DNA of 64,000 nucleotides from Pararhodobacter marinus (GCF_003122215.1 NZ_QEYD01000004.1:1-64000), one strand, 5' to 3'; counted from the first letter of the stretch, positions 31,572-42,477 are shown. A program made the numbers and translations. The notes: a model not told the origin generated them from the sequence alone.

Positions 31572-33119
31572 TTACTCCTCGTCACGATCGAGTTGCGCGC
31601 GGACATCGTCCAGCGCCTGCAGCGCGGCCAGCCGGGTCTCGGCCCTGGCGCGCCACTGTGCCATTTCCGCTGCGGGCTCGTCCGTCAGCGCGTCCAGTTC
31701 GCTCAGCGTTGCCGCGAGATCGCCCTGCCGCAGGGCGGCTTCGGCGCGCGACAGCACGGCATCGACATCGTCACCTTCGCGCGGCGCGAGCGAGCGCGCG
31801 CCGGTCTGGGCGCGGAAGAATTCGCTCACCCGCTCGCCCAGCGTGGCGTTTTCGGGGATCGGCTGCGCCGCGAGCGCGTCGCGCGCCGCGACCGAGAATT
31901 CGTCCTGCAGCGTGGCAAGCGGCGCAATCCCGTCGGCCATCGCGGTCAGCGGGTCGGGGACGGCGTCGGGCATCGAGTCCTGCAGCCGCGCCAGTGCGTC
32001 GGGTGCGGGCTCGCCCGATTCGCTGGCCGCGGTCAGCTCGGCCAGGGCGGCGCGCGCGGAGATCCGGGCCTGCCGTGCCTCGACATCCTCGGCCTGCGCC
32101 TCGACGCTGTCGGCGCGCTGTTGCAGCGCGGCCTCGGCATCGGCGGTGGCGGCGGCCACCGCGCTGTCGATGCGGCTTTCGATGCCCGAGTCCAGCTCGG
32201 CCAGTTGCGAGGTCAGCGCACCGATGGCGGTGTTCAGCCGCTCTTCGATGACGCCGCCCTGCTGCTGTTCCAGCGCTGTCACGCGGTCTTGCAGCGGCGC
32301 GAGGTCGGGCGCGGCGGTCTGACTGCTTTCCAGCGCGGCGATACGGTCTTCGAGTGGCTGCAGATCCGATTCCGTGAGCCCGCCCGAGCGCGCTTCGAGC
32401 GCGCGCACGCGCTCGGCCAGTTCGGGATCCGCCGCGCCGCCCTGCCAGCCATTGGGCAGGAAGAACAGCACCACCAGCGCGCCCAGAGCGGCGGCGAAGA
32501 AGCCACCCAGCACCATCGGCATCGCGCCGCCGCCGCCCGAGGTTGGGGCCGGGGCCGCCGGCGGCGTGGTCGGGCTGACGGTGCGCCCGTCGCGACGGGG
32601 CTCGGCTGTGGTATCGGCGGTTGCGGTACGCTCGGGGGCGGACCCGGGGGCGGAGGTGTCCGAAACGGACCTTTCCGCGGCCGACGCAGCCACCGCTCGC
32701 AGGTCCGTTCCCGGTTTGCGCGGGTCGCCACCCGGCGCAGGCGTCCCGGCGGCAAGCCGCGCGGGCGCCGCGCTGTCGGCCGTATCGGTCAGGGCGGGAT
32801 CGGCGGTGCTGACGGGCGGTTCGCTGCCGGTGGGCGCGGAGGGGGAGTCGTCCACTGCTGCGACCAGATCAGGCGTTTCGGAGGGCGGCGCCTCGGGCGT
32901 CGGAGCCAGTTCGGCCTCGGAGGGCGAACCAGCCGCTTCCGTCTTGCCGCGGGCCTTCGACTTGCCGGTGCCCTTGGCCGTCGCGGCGGGCTTTTCCTGC
33001 GCGGGATCCGCAGGCGATGCGTCGGGGGTATCCCTGTCGGGGGTGTCCGTTTTGTCGATGGCCTCCGCCTTGCCCCCTGGGGTCTCCGCCTTGGGTCGGC
33101 TGCGCGTGTTACGGGCCAT
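31572..33119 (-). CDS. Mic60/mitofilin-like inner-membrane protein (COG4223)
   Basis: The product is 515 aa. The N-terminal 195 residues are Pro/Ala/Thr-rich and disordered. One membrane segment follows (VLGGFFAAALGALVVLFFLP, about 200-220), then a long coiled coil (about 230-370) and a C-terminal mitofilin-signature-like domain. Alphaproteobacterial Mic60 shapes intracytoplasmic membranes, as its mitochondrial relative shapes cristae. Position between hemD and hemY is the known conserved context. Coiled coil and helical C-terminus are visible, but the sequence is divergent, so the assignment rests partly on synteny. Confidence 0.85.
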   Translation of the reverse strand: MARNTRSRPKAETPGGKAEAIDKTDTPDRDTPDASPADPAQEKPAATAKGTGKSKARGKTEAAGSPSEAELAPTPEAPPSETPDLVAAVDDSPSAPTGSEPPVSTADPALTDTADSAAPARLAAGTPAPGGDPRKPGTDLRAVAASAAERSVSDTSAPGSAPERTATADTTAEPRRDGRTVSPTTPPAAPAPTSGGGGAMPMVLGGFFAAALGALVVLFFLPNGWQGGAADPELAERVRALEARSGGLTESDLQPLEDRIAALESSQTAAPDLAPLQDRVTALEQQQGGVIEERLNTAIGALTSQLAELDSGIESRIDSAVAAATADAEAALQQRADSVEAQAEDVEARQARISARAALAELTAASESGEPAPDALARLQDSMPDAVPDPLTAMADGIAPLATLQDEFSVAARDALAAQPIPENATLGERVSEFFRAQTGARSLAPREGDDVDAVLSRAEAALRQGDLAATLSELDALTDEPAAEMAQWRARAETRLAALQALDDVRAQLDRDEE

Positions 33120-33192
33120 CGATACCTCCAGTCACGTTCGCGGCGCCGGAACCGGGCGCCTGTCTGAGTCTTAGCCTGCCCCCCTCGGGGTC

Positions 33193-33897
33193 TCAAGCCG
33201 CCGGGGCATCCTGCGACATCGCTTCCGCCAAAGCGCCGATCACTGCATCGCCATTCGGCCCCGATGCGATGATTGCGCGGGCACGAAGCGGCTGGGGCAG
33301 GGCATCGGCGCAGGCGTCGCTGATTGCCACGGGCACAAGTCCGGACAGAGAGACAACACCCGGCTGCCGTGCAAGTTCCGTCGCGGCGCGTGCGGAATAG
33401 AGCGGGGCGTAAACGCGTCCGGCGCGCGACAGCCGGTCGGACAGGTCCGCCGGGATGGGACAGGCGCGGGATTCGTATACCGCGACGCCGTGGATCGTCA
33501 GCTCCGGCAGGGCGGCCACGATGTCGCGCGACCAATGCACGCCATGGGCATAGACGAGCGGGCCTTCGGGGCGTTCGGCGCGCAGGACGTCGATCAGCTC
33601 GCCCGCTTCGCGCCCGGCGGCGATGGCATCCAGCCCGGCCTCGCGCGCGGCGGCGGCGGTCTTGCGCCATACGCACCATGTTTTCAGAGCACCGAGCGCG
33701 GGCAGGCCCGGCACCGCGTTGGCCGAGGTCAGGATCAGCCCTTTTGCGCCGTCGAACACCGCCGGGTCGTACTTCGCCGGCACGATCCGGAAGAGGGGCG
33801 CGATGACCGCTTGGTGCGGCGGGCAGCGCAGCCGGGCCGCTTGCGCCGAGGCCTCGCTTTCGCGCTGCGGGCGGGTCCAGAGGATGATGGGCTCCAT
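33193..33897 (-). CDS. hemD: Uroporphyrinogen-III synthase
   Basis: The product is 234 aa, two-lobed HemD fold. Conserved bits include [32 protein letters not shown] and [12 protein letters not shown]. It cyclises hydroxymethylbilane with ring-D inversion for haem, sirohaem and, in phototrophs, bacteriochlorophyll. I preferred ATG 33897 ([11 protein letters not shown]); ATG 33915 would add six residues. It is divergent from tsaD, which begins 76 bases away, and upstream of the Mic60-like gene. Confidence 0.85.
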   Translation of the reverse strand: MEPIILWTRPQRESEASAQAARLRCPPHQAVIAPLFRIVPAKYDPAVFDGAKGLILTSANAVPGLPALGALKTWCVWRKTAAAAREAGLDAIAAGREAGELIDVLRAERPEGPLVYAHGVHWSRDIVAALPELTIHGVAVYESRACPIPADLSDRLSRAGRVYAPLYSARAATELARQPGVVSLSGLVPVAISDACADALPQPLRARAIIASGPNGDAVIGALAEAMSQDAPAA

Positions 33898-33973
33898 GAG
33901 CGGGTCTCGCGGCATTGTCTGCGGTCTGTGCCGATGCTACCCCCCTGTAGACGCCAGACGCAACCGGACCGAC

Positions 33974-35053
33974 ATGACCCGCACGCTGACAATCCTTGGC
34001 ATTGAATCGAGCTGCGACGATACCGGCGCCGCGCTGGTCCGGGCCACCGACGGCGCGGCGCCCGAGATCCTGGCCAATATCGTCGCCAGCCAGACCGAGC
34101 TGCACGCCGCGTTCGGCGGCGTGGTCCCCGAAATCGCCGCGCGCGCCCATGCCGAGAAGCTGGACCTGGTCATCGAACAGGCCCTGGGTCAGGCGCGGCT
34201 CACCCTGCGCGATCTCGACGCCATCGCGGTTACCGCCGGGCCGGGCCTGATCGGCGGCGTGTTGTCGGGCGTCATGACCGCCAAGGGCCTCTGCGCCGCC
34301 ACGGGTCTGCCCTTGGTGGGCGTCAACCATCTGGCCGGCCATGCGCTGACACCCCGGCTGACGGACGGCCTGGAATTCCCCTATCTCATCTTGCTGGTCT
34401 CGGGCGGGCATTGCCAGTTCCTGCGCGTCGACGGGCCGGAAAGCTTCTCGCGCCTTGGCGGGACCATCGACGACGCGCCGGGCGAGGCTTTCGACAAATG
34501 CGCGAAGCTTCTGGGCCTGCCGCAACCGGGTGGGCCCGCGGTCGAGACCGAGGCCAGGCAGGGCGATCCCGCGCGGTTTGCCTTTCCGCGCCCGCTCCTG
34601 GACCGGCCGGGTTGCGATCTCAGCTTCTCGGGGCTGAAAACCGCGTTGATGCGCGCCCGCGATGCGGTCGTCGCCGAAAAGGGCGGGCTGACGCGTCAGG
34701 ACCGCGCCGATCTCTGCGCCGGGTTCCAGGCGGCGATTGCCGATGTGCTGGCCGAGAAAGCGCGCCGCGCGCTGTCGCAATGCCCCGGCATCACCGCCTT
34801 CGCGGTGGCGGGGGGCGTGGCCGCCAATACCGTTCTGCGCCAGCGTCTGACGGCGGTGGCGGGCGATCTGCCCTTCGTGGCGCCGCCCTTGGCCTTGTGC
34901 ACCGATAACGCCGCGATGATCGCCTGGGCCGGGCTGGAACGCCTGCGGCTCGGCGCGCGCGACGACATGACCCTGAGCGCCCGGCCCCGCTGGCCGCTTG
35001 ACACTGCCGCCGCTCCGCTTATCGGCTCGGGCAAACGCGGCGCGAAAGCCTGA
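33974..35053 (+). CDS. tsaD: tRNA N6-threonylcarbamoyladenosine synthase TsaD
   Basis: The product is 359 aa. The ASKHA-family signatures are [15 protein letters not shown], the metal-binding His119 and His123 in [34 protein letters not shown] and [15 protein letters not shown]. TsaD transfers the threonylcarbamoyl group onto A37 of ANN-decoding tRNAs with TsaB and TsaE. ATG 33974 is the only well placed start. The YciI-like gene follows 11 bases after. Confidence 0.96.
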   Translation: MTRTLTILGIESSCDDTGAALVRATDGAAPEILANIVASQTELHAAFGGVVPEIAARAHAEKLDLVIEQALGQARLTLRDLDAIAVTAGPGLIGGVLSGVMTAKGLCAATGLPLVGVNHLAGHALTPRLTDGLEFPYLILLVSGGHCQFLRVDGPESFSRLGGTIDDAPGEAFDKCAKLLGLPQPGGPAVETEARQGDPARFAFPRPLLDRPGCDLSFSGLKTALMRARDAVVAEKGGLTRQDRADLCAGFQAAIADVLAEKARRALSQCPGITAFAVAGGVAANTVLRQRLTAVAGDLPFVAPPLALCTDNAAMIAWAGLERLRLGARDDMTLSARPRWPLDTAAAPLIGSGKRGAKA

Positions 35054-35064
35054 GGAGAGACACG

Positions 35065-35337
35065 ATGCCCCTGTTTGCCCTGATCTGCACCGACAAGGCC
35101 GAATGCGAAGACCTGCGCAAATCCACGCGCGAGGCGCATCTGGCCTATCTCAACGCCACCGGCACCACCGTCATGGCCGGGCCGTTTCTGGAAGACGGGC
35201 ACATGACCGGCTCGCTCGTGGTGATCGAAGTGGCCGACCGCGCCGCCGCCGAGGACTGGGCCGCGAACGATCCCTATGCGCAGGCGGGCCTGTTCGCCAA
35301 GGTGCGGATCGAGGAATGGAAAAAGGTGATCGGCTGA
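35065..35337 (+). CDS. YciI-like protein
   Basis: The product is 90 aa. FALICTDKAECEDLRKSTRE, then HLAYLNATGTTVMAGPF and LVVIEVADRAAAEDWAANDP, match the small ferredoxin-like YciI/YCII family. Family function is uncertain; some members act as dehydratases or hydrolases. It starts 11 bases after tsaD with GAGGAGAGACACG upstream, and its stop overlaps the EVE-domain gene (TGATG). Confidence 0.9.
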   Translation: MPLFALICTDKAECEDLRKSTREAHLAYLNATGTTVMAGPFLEDGHMTGSLVVIEVADRAAAEDWAANDPYAQAGLFAKVRIEEWKKVIG

Positions 35338-35750
35338 TGGCCCACTGGCTGATGAAATCCGAGCCCAACAAGTTCTCGTGGGACCAGCTTGTCGCCAAGG
35401 GCGAGGCCGGCGAGGAATGGGACGGTGTGCGCAATTACCTTGCCCGCAACAACATGCGGGCGATGGCGCTGGGCGACACGGTGTTCTTTTACCATTCGAA
35501 TATCGGGCTGGAAGTCGTGGGCATCGCCGAGGTCTGCGCGCTGTCGCATCCCGACAGCACGACCGACGATCCGCGCTGGGATTGCGTCGATATCCGCGCG
35601 GTCAAGCCGCTGCCGCGCCCCGTCAGCCTGAAAGAGATCAAGGCCACGCCCGAATTGTCCGAGATGTCGCTGGTGACGTCGATGCGGCTGTCGGTGCAGC
35701 CGGTGACGGACGAGGAGTGGAAGATCGTCTGCAAGATGGGCGGCCTTTGA
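35337..35750 (+). CDS. EVE-domain protein
   Basis: The product is 137 aa. MAHWLMKSEPNKFSWDQLVA, WDGVRNYLARNNMRAM and VFFYHSNIGLEVVGIAEV are diagnostic of the EVE (PUA-like) family, which reads modified bases in DNA or RNA. Start ATG overlaps the YciI-like stop by one base, and its own stop overlaps the next gene in the same way, so the three are translationally coupled downstream of tsaD. Confidence 0.93.
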   Translation: MAHWLMKSEPNKFSWDQLVAKGEAGEEWDGVRNYLARNNMRAMALGDTVFFYHSNIGLEVVGIAEVCALSHPDSTTDDPRWDCVDIRAVKPLPRPVSLKEIKATPELSEMSLVTSMRLSVQPVTDEEWKIVCKMGGL

Positions 35751-36121
35751 TGGCGCCCATCGCGTTTCAGCGCGCGGTGCCGGTCTTCCGGATCTTCGAC
35801 ATTCCCAAGGCGCATGAATTCTACCTGGATTTCCTGGGCTTCGGGATCGACTGGGAGCATCGCTACGGTGACGATTTCCCGCTCTATTGTCAGGTCTCGC
35901 GCGGCGATCTGGTGCTGCATCTGACCGAACATTCGGGCGACGCGACGCCGGGCAGCACCGCCTGTATCGTCATGACGGGCATCCGCGACCTGCACGCGCA
36001 ACTGAGCGCGAAGCGCTACAGGTTCAACCGCCCGGGGCTTGAAGATGCCGGCGGGCGGCTGGAATGCACCGTCATCGACCCGTTCGGGAACCGGCTGCGC
36101 TTCATGGAAGTCACGGGCTGA
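35750..36121 (+). CDS. Glyoxalase/bleomycin-resistance superfamily protein
   Basis: The product is 123 aa, one vicinal-oxygen-chelate unit pair. AVPVFRIFDIPKAHEFYLDF and CTVIDPFGNRLRFMEV, with a metal-type Glu near the end, match bleomycin-resistance-like proteins, which usually dimerise. Substrate unknown. It starts within the EVE-gene stop (TGATG), and is the last gene of the tsaD unit. Confidence 0.85.
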   Translation: MAPIAFQRAVPVFRIFDIPKAHEFYLDFLGFGIDWEHRYGDDFPLYCQVSRGDLVLHLTEHSGDATPGSTACIVMTGIRDLHAQLSAKRYRFNRPGLEDAGGRLECTVIDPFGNRLRFMEVTG

Positions 36122-36184
36122 AAACGCTTTCCCGTCCCGCATCCCCGCGCTAGCGTGCCTGCAAACGGAGAGGGGGCGTGTGAC

Positions 36185-36580
36185 ATGGATTATCTGGCAG
36201 TCATCGTGACGGCGGCGGTAGGGTTCGCCATCGGTGCCTTGTGGTACGGGATCTTTGCCCGGCCGTGGGTCGCCGCCTCGGGCGTGCCGACCGATGAGAA
36301 GGGCGCTCCGCGGGACGGCGCCAACCCGGTGACCTGGGCCGGCGCCTATCTGTGCATCCTGCTGGTCGCGGGCATGATGCGGCACGTCTTCAACATGTCG
36401 GCGGTCGTTTCGGTGAATGACGGGGTGGTCGCAGGGCTGGGGATCGGGCTGTTCTTCATCGCCCCCTGGGTCGCGCTCAACATCCTCTTTGCACAACGGC
36501 CGAAAGTGCTGATCCTGATCGACGGCGGCTATGCGGCGATTGCCTGCGCGATCATGGGCGGCGTGCTGATGCTGTTCTGA
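36185..36580 (+). CDS. DUF1761-type small membrane protein
   Basis: The product is 131 aa with four predicted membrane segments, beginning MDYLAVIVTAAVGFAIGALW. The GALWYGIFARPW motif is typical of DUF1761. Function unknown. ATG 36185 has GGAGAGGGGG upstream. Its stop overlaps the start of the HD-domain gene by one base. Confidence 0.85.
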   Translation: MDYLAVIVTAAVGFAIGALWYGIFARPWVAASGVPTDEKGAPRDGANPVTWAGAYLCILLVAGMMRHVFNMSAVVSVNDGVVAGLGIGLFFIAPWVALNILFAQRPKVLILIDGGYAAIACAIMGGVLMLF

Positions 36581-37182
36581 TGCCCGGTCCGACGGTTTCC
36601 TTTACCCGCATGAAGGACGGCACGGCCGAGGATTACGCCCTGCTTGCCGAGTTGGAAAAGCCCTTCATCGCCGCCACCGGCGAGCGTGTCCTCGCCGAGC
36701 TTGCGCGCCATGGCGAGGCGACGCTGGAAGGCTATCGCATCACCCGGCTCGAGCACGGATTGCAGGCCGCGACGCGGGCGGAACGGGACGGCGCCGATCT
36801 TGACTGGATCGTCGGCGCCCTGCTGCACGATATCGGCGACGGGCTTGCCCCGCAGAACCACGACCGGTTCTCGGCCGAGGTGATCCGCCCCTTCGTGCGC
36901 TGGGATGTCGCCTGGGTGGTCGAACATCACGGCATCTTCCAGATGCTCTATTACGGCCATCATTACGGATGGGACCGGAACGCGCGCGACCGGTTCCGCG
37001 ATCATCCCTGCTTCGACGCCTGCGCCACGTTCTGCGAGCGCTGGGACCAATCCTCGTTCGATCCGGATTACGACAGCTTGCCGCTCGACCATTTCGTGCC
37101 GATGGTGCGCGAGGTCTTTGCGCGCAAGGCGTACGATCCGGCCGTGATCCGCGAAGGCGAGGTGACGGCGCTGACGGCATGA
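36580..37182 (+). CDS. HD-domain phosphohydrolase-like protein
   Basis: The product is 200 aa. RLEHGLQAATRAERDGADLD and VGALLHDIGDGLAPQNH give the HD-domain metal set (H...HD), and VVEHHGIFQMLYYGHHYGWD adds further His ligands. This resembles the small HD family related to MioX-like or phosphonate-degrading oxygenases, where the extra His would bind a diiron site; a hydrolase remains equally possible. It is coupled to the DUF1761 gene by TGATG overlap. Confidence 0.8.
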   Translation: MPGPTVSFTRMKDGTAEDYALLAELEKPFIAATGERVLAELARHGEATLEGYRITRLEHGLQAATRAERDGADLDWIVGALLHDIGDGLAPQNHDRFSAEVIRPFVRWDVAWVVEHHGIFQMLYYGHHYGWDRNARDRFRDHPCFDACATFCERWDQSSFDPDYDSLPLDHFVPMVREVFARKAYDPAVIREGEVTALTA

Positions 37183-37218
37183 GCCCGTCCGCGCCGTGCG
37201 TTTTTCGCCCTCCGGCGA

Positions 37219-37941
37219 TCAGGCCGCGTTGTCCCGGCCCATCCGGCGGCGCAGGATCAGCATCGCCGTGAACAGCACGGCACCCAGCGCGGCAAGGCCC
37301 GCCACCGGCGTGTTGAGCGGATCGGAATTGCTGACGACGACGGCGATCAGCGCCCAGATCAGCGCCAGCGCGTAGCCCGGGGCGCGCATCACCCGCGATT
37401 GCACGAAAAGCCCCAGAACCAGCGCGATCATCAGCGCGACCAGCGCGGCGGGCGTCGCCTCGAGAATGCCCCAGCCCGCCAGAAGCAGCCCGACCGACAC
37501 CGAAGACGCGGCGGTCAGCCAGCCTGCATAGGTGGCAATCGGCGCCTGGTACCACCAGCGGTCGCGCTTGGGGGTCTTGAACAATGCCACCAGAGCCGTC
37601 GCCAGCATCGCCCAGATCAGCACCGTCGCGCCGATCGGCGTACGCTCGGCAAGCGCCAGCCAGAAGGTTCCCATGGCAAGGCTTGCCAGCAGCCAGGGCC
37701 GCGCGGGCTGCCAGGCCGGATGCTCGGCGCGTTTGACGAGCCCGAACCCGGCCGACACGATCAGCCAGACATAAAGCAGCCCCCAGATCGAAAAGGCGTA
37801 GCCCGCGGGCTGCACCGGCGGGTTGTCCTGCGGCACCGGGAACAGGCTGGGATCGAAGCCCGCGAAGCTGGTGACGAAGAAGGGCGACACGGCGAAGGTC
37901 ACCGAGACGACAAGGGTCAGGATGGCAAGCAGACGGGACAT
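37219..37941 (-). CDS. TspO/MBR-related membrane protein
   Basis: The product is 240 aa with about seven membrane segments. PVQPAGYAFSIWGLLYVWLI and WWYQAPIATYAGWLTAASSV resemble the longer TspO/MBR-like family, larger than classical 160-aa TspO. Tryptophan-rich regulator-like roles in tetrapyrrole transport are known for classical TspO; for this longer group the function is unknown. I chose ATG 37941 with GAGG seven bases upstream; an in-frame TTG adds two residues. Confidence 0.78.
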   Translation of the reverse strand: MSRLLAILTLVVSVTFAVSPFFVTSFAGFDPSLFPVPQDNPPVQPAGYAFSIWGLLYVWLIVSAGFGLVKRAEHPAWQPARPWLLASLAMGTFWLALAERTPIGATVLIWAMLATALVALFKTPKRDRWWYQAPIATYAGWLTAASSVSVGLLLAGWGILEATPAALVALMIALVLGLFVQSRVMRAPGYALALIWALIAVVVSNSDPLNTPVAGLAALGAVLFTAMLILRRRMGRDNAA

Positions 37942-38054
37942 GGTCAAACCTCGGATTTGCGGGCGGGCAAGTGGGGGACGGCAGGGATGCCCCTGACCGG
38001 GATGTAACCCTGATCGTTCAGCGTCAACAGGGATTTAAGCCCGGCAGGGCGCGC

Positions 38055-39023
38055 TCAGGCAAGGCCCGACTCGTGCAGCGTTGCCTGCAGGTCCAGCGCG
38101 CCGGGCTCGATCCGCTCGCGCAGCATCCGCACCGCCAGCGCCATCAGCGCGTCGTTCACCGGGGTTTTCACGCCGTGGAGCCGGCCCAGATAGCAGATCT
38201 CGCCGTTCAGGAAATCGGTCTCGACCGAGTTGCCGCGCTGAAAGCTCTGCAGGGTCGAGTTCGACATCGCCGGCGCGCCCGGCACCTCGGCCACCCGGAT
38301 GTATGCGTCGCGCCGCTCATCGGCATTGCTGACATCGGCAAAGGTGATCCCGGCGGCCTCGTAGACCGTGCGGGCTTCGCGCTGGGCGGCCTTGCGCAAG
38401 TCGCCGTCGGGCGCCGCCGAGCCAAACGCCGCGCCCGAGATATTGCCGAGATTGAGCAGCAGCTTGCCGTATTTCGACGCCATCACGTCCGGTTTCACGA
38501 AGGCCGCGAATCCTGCCTTCCACAGCGCGTCGACCAGCGCGTCGTCGGCGGCATCCTTGCCGTAGGGGAAGCGCCCGATATCGAACATCCCCAGCTTCGG
38601 CGTGCAATGCGAGACCACCTCGCCCGGGGTCAGGTAGGTGCCGGGCAGCATCACCGTCATGCCGTGCACGTTGGGAAAGAACCGCAGCGCCATGGGCTCG
38701 TTGGCGACACCGTTCTGGGTGCAGAAGACCGGCTGATCGGTCACGCCCGCCATGCGCAGCGCCTCGAGCGCGGGCTGGGTGTCCTGCGTCTTCATGCAGA
38801 GCAGGATCGCGTCGTCCGGGCGAAAGTCGATCTCGGACGGCGAGCCGACCATCGGTACCCTGATCACCTCGTCCAGGTCGGGGCTCATCAGGCGCAGACC
38901 CTTTTGCTGCACCGCCTCCAGCATCCTGCCGCGCGCGATGCCGATCACCTCGGCCCCGGATCTGGCCAACGCGCCCGCCAGTACCCCGCCGATGGCGCCG
39001 ACCCCGTAGACGATGATGCGCAT
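38055..39023 (-). CDS. panE: 2-dehydropantoate 2-reductase (ketopantoate reductase family)
   Basis: The product is 322 aa. YGVGAIGGVLAGALARSG is the Rossmann GxGxxG with NADPH preference, LLCMKTQDTQPALEAL and FCTQNGVANEPMAL match the KPR N-domain, and KYGKLLLNLGNISGA contains the conserved Lys of the ApbA/PanE family, with a C-terminal helical domain. It reduces ketopantoate for CoA synthesis, although some family members use other 2-keto acids. Start ATG 39023 follows GAGGCAGGAG. Confidence 0.82.
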   Translation of the reverse strand: MRIIVYGVGAIGGVLAGALARSGAEVIGIARGRMLEAVQQKGLRLMSPDLDEVIRVPMVGSPSEIDFRPDDAILLCMKTQDTQPALEALRMAGVTDQPVFCTQNGVANEPMALRFFPNVHGMTVMLPGTYLTPGEVVSHCTPKLGMFDIGRFPYGKDAADDALVDALWKAGFAAFVKPDVMASKYGKLLLNLGNISGAAFGSAAPDGDLRKAAQREARTVYEAAGITFADVSNADERRDAYIRVAEVPGAPAMSNSTLQSFQRGNSVETDFLNGEICYLGRLHGVKTPVNDALMALAVRMLRERIEPGALDLQATLHESGLA

Positions 39024-39060
39024 GTCAGTCTCCTGCCTCGTTTTCCGCGTTGCGGCGAAC

Positions 39061-39567
39061 CTATACGCTGCGCCTCACCCCTGCCAGCAGCAAGTCGCTG
39101 TCGTCCTGTCCGGTGTCCGGTCGGGTGAGAATGCTGATCGTGCCGGTCGTCTCAAGCACTGCGGCCCGCACGGCATCCAAGGACGAGACGCCCGTTTCAC
39201 GCAAACGGGCGCGCAGGTCGTCCTCGGTCAGCCGGGCATGGGCAAGATTGGCGTGAAGGAACAGGCGGCCATCCATCAAAAGGAGCGGTTCGTTATCGAC
39301 TGATCGCTCGATCCGCCGGGCGCGGCTGCGGCCAAAGGCCACGAGCGCCTGAACCGCGAAGATCGCGGTTATCGCGGCGATCCCCGACACAAAAGCGCTG
39401 CTTGTATCCGAAATGGTCGATCCCAGCACCGAGCCTGTGGCGATGGTCAGCGCGAAGTCGAAGCTCGACATCTTTGAGAAGCTTCGCAGCCCGTTCAGGC
39501 GGGTCAGAAAGATGACGGCGGCCACTGCGGCCGCCGCCCTCACGAAAGGTTCCAGAACCAGGTCCAT
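39061..39567 (-). CDS. DUF421/YetF-like membrane protein
   Basis: The product is 168 aa. Two or three N-terminal membrane segments are followed by SFDFALTIATGSVLGSTISD, RRIERSVDNEPLLLMDGRLF and LRETGVSSLDAVRAAVLETT GT, all typical of the DUF421 cytosolic domain. Its role is unknown, perhaps in sporulation-unrelated stress. It ends 37 bases before panE and starts 51 bases after ahcY, whose mRNA it may share across a GC-rich hairpin (about 39582-39605). Confidence 0.88.
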   Translation of the reverse strand: MDLVLEPFVRAAAAVAAVIFLTRLNGLRSFSKMSSFDFALTIATGSVLGSTISDTSSAFVSGIAAITAIFAVQALVAFGRSRARRIERSVDNEPLLLMDGRLFLHANLAHARLTEDDLRARLRETGVSSLDAVRAAVLETTGTISILTRPDTGQDDSDLLLAGVRRSV

Positions 39568-39618
39568 ACGCGTCTCCGGGTAGCCGGCCCCGTTATGGGG
39601 CTGGCTTCGGAAACCGCG

Positions 39619-41019
<1,401 letters not shown>

Positions 41020-41286
41020 GTCCGGCTCCTGTCATGTCCTTATTTTGAAGCCGAGATAACACCGCCACGCCATCGCGGCAATGCTGCGGCCGGGACCATG
41101 GTTGCCGGGCTGGAAAGGTTCCGGTCGCGCCCCTGCGGCAAGGCGCGCAATCGCGGGGCCGGAACGACAATCCGCGCCCGTGCCGGGCGGGGAAGCAACC
41201 ACCGGGCAGGGCGCGGAAAGCGACGCGGGACTAGGCGCGTATCCGGGTCCGTGGCTGAGCGCGTAACTGACAGCTCAGCTTGGATA

Positions 41287-41442
41287 TCACCGATGCGCAG
41301 TTTTGCGCCATTCAGCGATGGCTGCCTCGCGGCGGGCCAACGTTTCGCGGCTGCTGTCTTCGCAGGTCGCGGGCTGAATGGTCGTGGTGCTGCGCTCGGA
41401 GAGCGTTGCCTGACGGATTACCGAGTTCATGATGCCGATCAT
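41287..41442 (-). CDS. Predicted 51-aa small protein divergent from a LysR gene
   Basis: I do not recognise the protein. The ATG at 41442 follows AAGGAGGCGACCTT, a near-perfect ribosome-binding site, which is the main reason for calling it. It encodes MIGIMNSVIRQATLSERSTT at the N-terminus, then a charged helical stretch (SSRETLARREAAIAEWRKTA). There is one Cys, no signal peptide and no membrane segment. It is divergent from the LysR regulator by 111 bases, the layout expected for a LysR target. It might be a small regulator, although a spurious ORF cannot be excluded. Confidence 0.55.
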   Translation of the reverse strand: MIGIMNSVIRQATLSERSTTTIQPATCEDSSRETLARREAAIAEWRKTAHR

Positions 41443-41553
41443 AAGGTCGCCTCCTTGGCGCTGGGTGGTTTTCTGAGTCTTGTTTTGCCCGAACCCGCGG
41501 CGGCAGGAAAGTTGCGATGGTTTTCGTGCTGTAAGCTGTGCTAACATTTCCGG

Positions 41554-42459
41554 ATGGACTGGAAGGGCATCCCCTCGCTGGCGTCGTTGCGCGCGTTCGA
41601 AGCCATGGCGCGTCTTGGCAGCCTGTCGGGCGCGGCGCGCGAGCTGAACGTGACACACGCCGCGGTGTCGCAGCATCTGCGGCATCTGGAATCCGAGTTC
41701 GGCGAATCCCTTGCGCGGCGCGAAGGGCAGGGCATGGCGCTGACCGAGGCAGGGCATGAACTGGCGGCGGCGCTGGGCGACGGTTTCGGCCGGATCGCCG
41801 AGGGCGTCACCCGGTTGCGCGACCGCAGCATCTCGCGTCCGGTCGTCGTCGCCCTGACGCCCTCGTTTGCCGAAGCCTGGCTCATGCCGCGGATCGGCGG
41901 GTTCTGGGCCGCGCATCCCGAGATCGAGGTGCGCCTGGTTCCCGGGATCGCGCTGTCGGACCTGCGCCGCGACGGGATCGATCTGGCGATCCGCTTCGGT
42001 GAGGGGAACTGGCCCGGGCTCGATGCGGAACCGCTGACCGCCAGCCGTTTCGCGGTGGTCGCCGCGCCCGACTTCACCAAGGCGCGGACGCTCGAGGATC
42101 TGGGTCGGCTGAAGGCGCATGACTGGTTCTTTTCCACCGCCAGCAGCGAGCAGCGGATCTGGGGCCGCGCGATCGGTGTGGATTTCGAACGCGTGGGCGC
42201 GCGCGAAATGGCCAATAACGGGCTGGTGGTCAGCGCGGTGCGCGCCGGGCTGGGCCTGTCTATCCAGGCCCTGCCGCTGGTCGCGCCCGATCTGCAATCG
42301 GGGCAGCTCGTGTCGCTGTTCGAGGGCGATGCCGAGGGGCTCGGCTATTACATGGTCACGCGGCCCGAGGCGCTGTCGCCCGGCACGCGGCTGTTCCGCC
42401 GCTGGCTCAGACGCACCGCGCGGGGCGAAACGCCGCAGGGCGAGGCGCGGAACGCGTGA
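41554..42459 (+). CDS. LysR-family transcriptional regulator (GcvA-like)
   Basis: The product is 301 aa. The N-terminal winged helix (SLASLRAFEAMARLGSLSGA, then AARELNVTHAAVSQHLRHLE) and the periplasmic-binding-like effector domain (EVRLVPGIALSDLRRDGIDL with AIRFGEGNWPG) match GcvA-type regulators. The effector is unknown. Its likely target is the divergent small ORF, and possibly itself. ATG 41554 is fairly close to a divergent promoter region that is A/T-richer than the surroundings. Confidence 0.9.
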   Translation: MDWKGIPSLASLRAFEAMARLGSLSGAARELNVTHAAVSQHLRHLESEFGESLARREGQGMALTEAGHELAAALGDGFGRIAEGVTRLRDRSISRPVVVALTPSFAEAWLMPRIGGFWAAHPEIEVRLVPGIALSDLRRDGIDLAIRFGEGNWPGLDAEPLTASRFAVVAAPDFTKARTLEDLGRLKAHDWFFSTASSEQRIWGRAIGVDFERVGAREMANNGLVVSAVRAGLGLSIQALPLVAPDLQSGQLVSLFEGDAEGLGYYMVTRPEALSPGTRLFRRWLRRTARGETPQGEARNA

Positions 42460-42477
42460 CGGTCCCGCGGGCCGTCG

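Noticed and set aside
31572-33174. Long plus-strand open frames opposite the Mic60-like gene (up to 1046 codons)
   Set aside because: The Arg/Gly/Ser-rich translation has no recognisable domain and mirrors the GC-skewed third positions of the real minus-strand genes.
41020-41286. Possible SAH or SAM riboswitch upstream of ahcY
   Set aside because: I looked for the conserved core of known SAH and SAM-SAH riboswitches and did not find it; only a short leader with a ribosome-binding site is visible.
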